Source: Erigeron canadensis (Eukaryota; Streptophyta; Magnoliopsida; Asterales; Asteraceae). From it: a stretch of 64,000 nucleotides of DNA. Every line of letters starts with the position of its first letter. Position 1 is the stretch's first letter. Both the position numbers and the translations under genes were made by a program. Below are positions 57,516-64,000 of this stretch, in pieces. Where the stretch lies: NCBI RefSeq assembly GCF_010389155.1, contig NC_057763.1, positions 6,262,649 to 6,326,648 of the forward strand, written 5' to 3'. A model generated the notes under the pieces. The model was given only the letters and a program-made list of their open reading frames with translations, was not told the DNA's origin and ran no database searches.

Positions 57516-59321
57516 ATGGTTCCAACCAAGAAGATTGACAAGACACCATATGAATTATGGCATGGAGATGTCCCTAACCTGTCTTACTTAAAAGTCTGGG
57601 GATGTGAGGCACTTGTGAAGCGCGATACGCCTGACAAACTTGAACCAAGAACTACTAAGTGCATCTTTGTCGGATACCCTAAGGAAACGATGGGTTACGA
57701 CTTCTATGATCCCGTCAAAAACACTGTTCGCATTGCTCGATATGTTGAATTCTTTGAAAAGAAATTAGCTCAAGAGAACAGTGGGAGGGTTGTAGAACTT
57801 AATGAGACTCAAGAGGAAGATGTGTCACCTTCTGAAGCTCCTAGCAATCATCAACTTTGGGGGAAAAATGTTAAAAGTGATGAACCTCAAGTCGATGATG
57901 ATGAAGTAATTCCACTTCGTAGGTCCGAAAGGACAAGACGTTCTACTGACAGATTATGTCTGATGGTAGAAGAAAACATTTTAGGACATCTCGATGAGCC
58001 TCCGAATTTCAAAGCTGCATTATCAGATCCGGAATCTGACAAATGGCTTGAAGCCACGAAGGTGGAAATGAAATCTATGAAAGACAATCAAGTCTGGAGC
58101 TTGGTTGATCTTCCACAAAATGCTCAAACTGTTGGGTGTAAGTGGATCTTCAAGAAGAAGATAGACATGGATGGAAATGTACACACCTATAAAGCTCGTC
58201 TCGTAGCGAAAGGTTATACTCAACGTTTCGGTGTTGACTATGATGAGACCTTTTCTCCAGTTGCGGACATTAGAGCTATTAGGATTCTCTTAGCCATAGT
58301 TGCGTACTATGACTTTGAGGTATGGCAAATGGATGTTAAGACTGCCTTCTTAAATGGTTACTTGGATGAAGAAGTCTATATGGATCAACCTGAAGGTTTT
58401 ATTGATCCAAAACATCCCAACAAAGTATGCAAGCTTCAAAGGTCCATTTTTGGACTAAAGCAAGCATCAAGAAGTTGGAACAAGCGGTTTGATGAAGAAA
58501 TCAAAAAGTTTGGTTTCGTTCAAAATCCTGATGAGCCATGTGTATATCGCAAAGCTAGTGGGAGTAATGTTACTTTCCTTGTCTTATATGTTGATGACAT
58601 ATTTATCATAGGAAAACACATTCCAATGTTGCAAGATGTTAAATCCCATCTTGGAAAGTGTTTTGCCATGAAAGATTTAGGAGAAACGACATTTATTCTT
58701 GAAATCAAGATCTACCAAGATAGATCAAAGCGGTTGATTGGACTAAGTCAAAGTGCTTATATTGATAAGGTCTTGAAGCGATTCAAGATGGAGAATTCTA
58801 AGCGTGGGTTTACACCTATGCAAGAAGGACTTAGTTTATCTGTCAAACAAGGTGCTATTACACCTAATGAGGTGGAGCATATGCGAAGAATCCCTTATGC
58901 TTCGGCTGTGGGATCTATTATGTATGCGGTTAGATGCACTAGACCCGATGTGGCGTTCGCACAAAACATCGTTAGCCGATATCAACAGATTCCAGGTGAA
59001 AGTCATTGGACTACTGTTAAGAACATTCTGAAGTACCTACGAGCTACTAAAGATATGTTTTTGGTGTATAGAGGAAATCCAGACTTAGACCTCAAAGTGA
59101 CCAGATACTGTGATGTTGGATTTCAAACTGATAGAGATGACACGAAGTCTCAGTCAGGATTCATCTTCGTTCTTAACGGAGGTGCTGTGGATTGGAAAAG
59201 CAAGAAGCAAACCACAGTTGCCATGTCTGCAACAAAGTCTGAGTACATTGCCGCCTCAGAAGCCGCAATGGAAGCAGTCTGGATAAGGAAGTTCATTAGC
59301 GGGCTTGACGTGATCTCTTGA
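57516..59321 (+). CDS. Copia integrase C-terminus, reverse transcriptase and RNase H N-part (601 aa open)
   Basis: Longest surviving frame in the element. Residues 1-70 are the integrase C-terminal region (DKTPYELWHGDVPNLSYLKV, KCIFVGYPKE). RT follows from about residue 190 (WIFKKK, MDVKTAFLNGYLDE), with the YVDD catalytic box at 358-361. RNase H begins near 525, but its TEAEY box reads TKSEY and the frame ends in TGA at 59319-59321. The first Met is an internal residue of the original polyprotein. Confidence 0.9.
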   Translation: MVPTKKIDKTPYELWHGDVPNLSYLKVWGCEALVKRDTPDKLEPRTTKCIFVGYPKETMGYDFYDPVKNTVRIARYVEFFEKKLAQENSGRVVELNETQEEDVSPSEAPSNHQLWGKNVKSDEPQVDDDEVIPLRRSERTRRSTDRLCLMVEENILGHLDEPPNFKAALSDPESDKWLEATKVEMKSMKDNQVWSLVDLPQNAQTVGCKWIFKKKIDMDGNVHTYKARLVAKGYTQRFGVDYDETFSPVADIRAIRILLAIVAYYDFEVWQMDVKTAFLNGYLDEEVYMDQPEGFIDPKHPNKVCKLQRSIFGLKQASRSWNKRFDEEIKKFGFVQNPDEPCVYRKASGSNVTFLVLYVDDIFIIGKHIPMLQDVKSHLGKCFAMKDLGETTFILEIKIYQDRSKRLIGLSQSAYIDKVLKRFKMENSKRGFTPMQEGLSLSVKQGAITPNEVEHMRRIPYASAVGSIMYAVRCTRPDVAFAQNIVSRYQQIPGESHWTTVKNILKYLRATKDMFLVYRGNPDLDLKVTRYCDVGFQTDRDDTKSQSGFIFVLNGGAVDWKSKKQTTVAMSATKSEYIAASEAAMEAVWIRKFISGLDVIS

Positions 59322-59581
59322 GTGACTTACACACTGATATGTATTGTGATAACACTGGTGCATTAATCATTGCCAATGAGCCCGGAGCTCAGAAAGGTGC
59401 CAGACATTATGCTAGAAGATATCGCTATGTTCGTGAGCAGATCGAACTAGGAGAGATCAAATTACTCAAAGTTCATACAGATTTTAACTTAGTTGATCCT
59501 TTCACAAAAGCTTTGGCTAGGCCCAAGCTTGAAAGGCATGCCGAGGGCATAGGACTTAAATTAGCTAGTTATTTCATGTAA
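59318..59581 (+). pseudogene. Copia RNase H C-terminal part in shifted frame
   Basis: 87 residues continuing RNase H (YCDNTGALIIANEPG, ARHYARRYRYVREQIELGEI, DPFTKALARPKLERH) to the natural polyprotein end at TAA. It is separated from the preceding frame by a frameshift at about 59320. Confidence 0.9.
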
Positions 59582-60412
59582 ATCTGTTGTTTCGGTATTT
59601 GGATAAGGGATGTTAAACAATTTATATTTTCCATAATGAAATAAAGTACTTGATATGTTTGATTTCATTTAATATTAATTGTATCCTATATTTGCATGTT
59701 TAATCCTTGAATATTTTAATAAATATTCAAAATTGTCCATTGTCGATTAATTATATGGGAATATAATTAAACTAAGACAAACTTGAGCGATTGGTTATAT
59801 TCTTTGAATATATAATGGTTGGTCCCACCAAACTCACATGGTATCCATATAATGCATATCGGACTACCCCACTAACGAATTTATCACTTTATGGATCGGC
59901 GTCATTAAGTGAAATTCGTAAATGGTTACTTTATTGATCCTTTGACTTGAGATACAAGCAGGTCAGCAAGTATGGATTGCACTTACTTGATATAATTTTA
60001 ACTCTCCTGAATAAGGGATCACATAAAGGGCTATTTTCAGAAAGTGTATTGAAGTATGATGACTGACACGTGTAGTCAATACATGATTTGTTCCTCCAAC
60101 TGATAGTTGCAAAATGATACTACTGGGCCCCTCATTGGGACTATTTAAGATGTTTACATGGTCATGTCCAAATGAATCCAGATGTGTCTCGATTATGTTT
60201 GGTAATCTTAAGTAGTGATGGAATGAGAAACAGAATAGTTAAGTCATGAAATGACATTGATCCATATTCATGTTTAACACAGTATCTGAACAAAAAGATA
60301 ATAAATGCCTCAACCATTTAAATATACTTTAAGAAGCTATATTTAAATATTTCTGGGAGCATGGCGTGTTGCTAGACGCTAACCAATGTTATTACCTTCA
60401 TTTATTATGAGC

Positions 60413-60424
60413 TCAAGTGGGAGC
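60413..60424 (+). promoter_or_regulatory. Polypurine tract of copia element 2
   Basis: CAAGTGGGAGC directly before the right LTR. Confidence 0.8.
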
Positions 60425-61112
60425 TGTTAGTATATGATCACGTAAAATGAACGTATGTCCGGAAATGATTTAAGCCTACGGGGTCACACAAAAAGACAAG
60501 ATAACTCTATATTATTAATTAATATATTAAAGTAATATATTAATTAGTTTGATCACGAAATAATTAATTTAAATAAGTTAAAAGGTTAATTGTATTTAAA
60601 TTAATTAGAAGGAGGATTAAATGTGAAAATAGAAAATTAGTGTTGGACCCTAATTTTTCTATGGGGGGCGGTTCTATCAAATGCTTTTTAAGCCTTTATT
60701 TAACTTGTTTTCCAAGATAATTAAACCCTAATTATTTCCTATATATAAAGGGCTTATTTGAAGGGTTTTTCATTTAATTCACACATAAGTTTCTCTCCTC
60801 TTTCTCCTTCATTTTCTTGGTTCTGCCGAAACACACAAAAACAAAGGGTTTTGGGTTTTGTTTGGTTCGACTAATAAGGATAGTAACAAAGGGTTGTTCA
60901 GTTCGTGATGGGGGTACTAGCATACGATATAAAAGGTGTCTAGTGTGCGATCGTAGAGAGATTTACTTCAAATCCTTTTAAAGTTCTTCACTTTATCATC
61001 TACGTTAAAGGTATTCCTTAATCCTATTACAAGGTTAATTATTTGATTACATGGTTTTATTTGCTTCCGTTGCGTACTCGTGAATAATGATATTTAGTTA
61101 TATATGCCAACA
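60425..61112 (+). repeat. 3' LTR of copia element 2
   Basis: 688 bp, TGTTAGTATATGATCACG to TGCCAACA, followed by the CTGAT duplication. Confidence 0.9.
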
Positions 61113-61117
61113 CTGAT

Positions 61118-61964
61118 TAGCTTGGTTACAAGGATTCTTGTCATGTCCAGACGTTTTACAATTCGAGCACTTTACTAAGTATGAAGCTTCGTCGTTGTCA
61201 GTTACCAAGGAAATTTTAATTAAGTATCTTATTATTATTGTGCTTGATACGAAAACATGACTATTCATTTTTTCAAACGTAAAAGTTATGCAAGATTTAT
61301 ATGTATGGATAACATGAATATTGTTTTGTAAACATACAAAGTTTTACAAATTTTAGGTTTAAATTTTACCCCGAAATTATGTATGGTACCGGCTCTGGTC
61401 AAAAAGATTACTAGCTATTTTTATTATTTTCCATCTAAAATATAACTATAAAAGTTAATTTGTACGAAACAATCATTTTAACAATAAGCATGTAATGAAA
61501 ACACTAGCGGGTTCGTGTGGTCCGATGAGCGGTGTCGGTTTGTACGTTTTGTTGCCCGTAAGTCAATACTCAATACCACATCTACAAAATCTTAGATATG
61601 TTTGCTTAAAAGTTTACTTAATTCATTTTCTATCTATCATAGTTACCAATAGCATTGAATTAAAGTTTCACAATAATAGAAAGATTTAAGCCTGTTGGTT
61701 TGATGTGCATGATCGAACCAAACCGGAGCACAATTAAAATCCTGTACAGATGAGATTTGGAAGAAAAATTGCAATTTAAATTCATGTTTTGTTATCTTCT
61801 CTAAGAAATATATTGTCTTTTTTATGCATGCATCTTTGTTCATAAGCAAAGTTGAAGATTTGAACTTAGGGTCTTATGAGTTGTATATAAATATTTAGAA
61901 CCAAGGTTTGTAGTTGATGCAAGGGTGTCTAATTGTTAAAAAGCTTTATATTATATTCCGACTA
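61118..61964. other. Spacer, nothing identified
   Basis: AT-rich, no credible gene. Confidence 0.5.
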
Positions 61965-61972
61965 CATGCAGC

Positions 61973-62219
61973 TAGGGATGAGCAAATTTTCTCAAATCCC
62001 GATCCCGATCCCGAGAAGTGGTACCAAATGGGACTTGGGACTAGGACCGGGACTGGTACCCCATTTTCTTGGTTTGCGGGACTTGGGACCGCAGTACCGG
62101 GAAATGGTACCGAATGGGAAATGGGACCGGTACCGATACCACGTTTTTGAAAAATTCGAGACTCGGTACCGTTGGTACTGGGACGGTACGAAACGGGAGC
62201 AGTCCCATGCTCATCCCTA
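61973..62219. mobile_element. hAT-type MITE rich in GGTACC (247 bp)
   Basis: Terminal inverted repeats TAGGGATGAGCA / TGCTCATCCCTA, with CATGCAGC (61965-61972) and CATCCAGC (62220-62227) as an 8-bp duplication with one change. The body is crowded with GGTACC, GGGACT and CCGATCCCGA units. Frames across it are not genes. Confidence 0.85.
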
Positions 62220-62518
62220 CATCCAGCTATATCATGAAATATCTACTTGCTTTGATGGGTTTTTTATGTCCCAACTAACTCTGAATTAATTACAATATAG
62301 TTGTAGATTTCAACCACCATGTAATTACTCAGTTACACTATGATTATTCAAGTTTTATGTGATTTTGTAAGTTAAACTCATTGCAAAGTAAATCAAATAA
62401 GTGAATAATTTAATAGCCAAGTAAATCACAATGTGATTGGAGAAATTAAATATATTATAAAGTGAACCAAACAAATCACATTAACCAATCACAATGTACA
62501 GTGATTGTATATTTTAAA

Positions 62519-62648
62519 GGAAATGATATTTCTACAACCCAATTTGACAATTTATAACAAAATCTGCTTTATGCAGTTGTACCCTGTGCAATAAAGTTTA
62601 TATTTTTGTTGTAGATGACAAAATTGTGTTGTAAGAATATCACTTCCC
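62519..62648. mobile_element. 130-bp MITE with 10-bp flanking duplication
   Basis: ATATTTTAAA on both sides (62509-62518 and 62649-62658). Inverted ends GGAAATGATATTTCTACAAC and, in reverse complement, GGAAGTGATATTCTTACAAC. Same layout and related ends as the MITE at 16050-16176. Confidence 0.8.
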
Positions 62649-62896
62649 ATATTTTAAAGACATTTTCATAGTTTAAGATAGAAAGTAAGGGAGAAAAAGT
62701 GCAACTTCTTTTTCCTTTTGAAATTTTCACATATCTAAGTGTGTGATTGTATTAAGTGTGAGGCCAAAGCTAACATTTGAGCGTGAGAAAAGACTCTAGT
62801 CCAACTTTAAAGTTTATAAATACCTATTTACTTTTTTGTCTTTGTTTTTCATGTTTCACAAAAGAGATATATATGTCAATGTCATATATATTTCCA

Positions 62897-64000
62897 TGTA
62901 ACATCCGTCGTTTTGACCAGACAACATAACGGGACTAGTAGTTTTAAAATGAGTCAAAATTTGATAAAGTAAACTTTTGTAATGAAAAGGTAGGCATACG
63001 AATAGTCGTTAGAAAGTAATTTCGAAATAGATAATAATATGTCAACGGAATATTAGAACAAGTTTCCGGTTAAAAGTCTTAACTAAACGAATCATTTTTC
63101 GGGAGAAACTGAAACTAGCCGCGAGAGCCCATGAGGGAAACAAAACCCCTAAACCTCCCATTCTTCCTTTCATTTCTTATCCTCCTTTCCCTCTCTAAAC
63201 TTTCTCTTCTCTAAACTCTCTCCTTTTCTCTCTAGAACATGGAAGAACACCTTCCTTCTATTTTTCTTCTTGAATTTTCGGATTTAATCATCATCTTGGT
63301 AAGGAAATCAACTAGTAAATGATATAATAATAACAATAATCTTCAAGGGTTCAAGAACTCTTCCATTTCAAGTCCAAGAATAAGTGTTTTTCACTCCTTT
63401 GATCTTAAATCCAAAATTGGTTGTTCAAGGAACTTGGGTAAGTGTTTTTCATCTTCAAATTACTTGTTTATGTTGATACAAGTCTTAAATTACATGCTAT
63501 TACAAGGTTTTGGTCAAAATTGGTGTTCTTAAACATATATGTTAAAAATTAAGTTTTCAAAGAGGGGTTTTTATTTTGGAAGTGGGATTTGATTTAGAGA
63601 TGATACATATGCTTAATTTTACTAGAAATAAGTTTGGTAACTTGATTTGGATGTTTGGTCGATCAATTTTAGTGTCAAAAATGGTGAAGAACATTTTGTT
63701 GCAGACTTTAATGGCCGTTAGTTCTAAGGATTGTTTTTGATAACCCAGATGAACAATTCATAACCCAAATCCGTTAGTTCTTAACGCCCGTTATTACTAA
63801 GGACTTTCTTTGATAACCCATATGAACTATTCATGACCCAGATGAACTATTCATAACCCAGATTTGTTAGTTCTTAACACCTGTTAGTTCTAAGGACTGT
63901 TTTTGATAACCCAAATGAACTGTTCATAACCCATATCCGTTAGTTCTTAACTCCCGTTAGGGACTGATTTTGACAACATTTTCAAACGTCCATAACTTAT
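62897..64000 (+). repeat. Possible start of another LTR, runs off the window
   Basis: TGTAACATCCGTC at 62897 resembles LTR starts of gypsy (del/Tekay-type) elements I recall. It is followed by a CT-rich block at 63165-63236 of the kind seen in such LTRs. No second copy, primer site or ORF is in the window, so this is tentative. A host 5' UTR is the alternative. Confidence 0.35.
63713..63960. repeat. Tandem repeat, unit about 73 bp, about 3.3 copies
   Basis: Units start near 63713, 63786, 63879 and 63952 with (C/T)CGTTAGTTCTAAGGA-type sequence and TTTGATAACCC. The second unit holds an extra 20-bp duplication of GATGAACTATTCATAACCCA type. Confidence 0.85.

Larger units (their letters stand above)
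53254..61112 (+). mobile_element. Ty1/copia retrotransposon 2, full length but broken (7859 bp)
   Basis: LTRs 53254-53918 and 60425-61112, target duplication CTGAT (53249-53253 and 61113-61117), tRNA-Met-type primer site at 53920 and purine tract GTGGGAGC before the right LTR. Gag-pol order is gag, protease, integrase, RT, RNase H. The open frames are interrupted by at least four stops and several frameshifts, so it cannot move by itself. The LTRs differ at several dozen positions plus an indel, older than the nested gypsy-type element. Confidence 0.95.

Noticed and set aside
61914..62289. Overlapping ORFs with Gly-Thr and Pro-Ile repeats
   Set aside because: Products of the GGTACC-rich MITE.
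1..64000. CRISPR arrays, tRNA or rRNA genes
   Set aside because: No array with regular spacers and no cloverleaf or rRNA core was seen; primer sites only resemble tRNA 3' ends.

Overview
The window is nuclear DNA from a flowering plant, and a eudicot. Two host genes have many GT-AG introns and AT-rich spacers, and the rest is layered transposable elements. The Ty1/copia element at the left edge has an extra open reading frame downstream of pol of a kind I associate with daisy-family (Asteraceae) genomes. I therefore suggest Asteraceae; this is inference.

Layout. 1-15549: a decayed Ty1/copia element on the minus strand. Its 5' LTR lies at 14600-15549 and its 3' LTR lies beyond the left edge. 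A young 6.66-kb gag-only Ty3/gypsy-type element (6042-12699, target duplication ACAAG) sits inside it. The copia element itself landed in one arm of a fold-back element (15553-16253), whose other arm carries a small MITE. 16.3-22.3 kb: AT-rich spacer with fold-back and Helitron-like pieces and a short plastid ndhC-like fragment. 22.3-32.2 kb: a complete villin gene (VLN4-like, plus strand, 22 coding exons, 958 codons plus stop by my splicing). 32.6-34.8 kb: a small LTR element with a broken gag only. 35.5-35.9 kb: an inverted, diverged copy of the villin 3' UTR. 36.8-37.3 kb: a hAT-type MITE. 41.1-47.7 kb: a glucose-6-phosphate 1-epimerase-like gene (minus strand, 8 exons, 313 residues) whose reading frame is intact but whose active-site positions are changed. 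One intron holds a 5'-truncated LINE. 48.5-50.2 kb: two fold-back elements, one filled with a GCTTGGGT-type minisatellite. 51.9-53.0 kb: a copia RNase H scrap and a CACTA terminus. 53254-61112: a second full-length but broken Ty1/copia element (target duplication CTGAT). 61.9-64.0 kb: two MITEs and what may be the start of another LTR.

The two host genes are tail-to-tail and about 10 kb apart. Villin bundles and caps actin filaments in the cytoplasm. The epimerase family interconverts glucose-6-phosphate anomers. Nothing suggests they work together. Most of the interest lies in the nested mobile DNA, the altered epimerase, two GC-AG introns, an 11-nt villin micro-exon and several fold-back elements. 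I saw no tRNA, rRNA or CRISPR array. All splice sites, terminal repeats and identities were read by eye and not computed.
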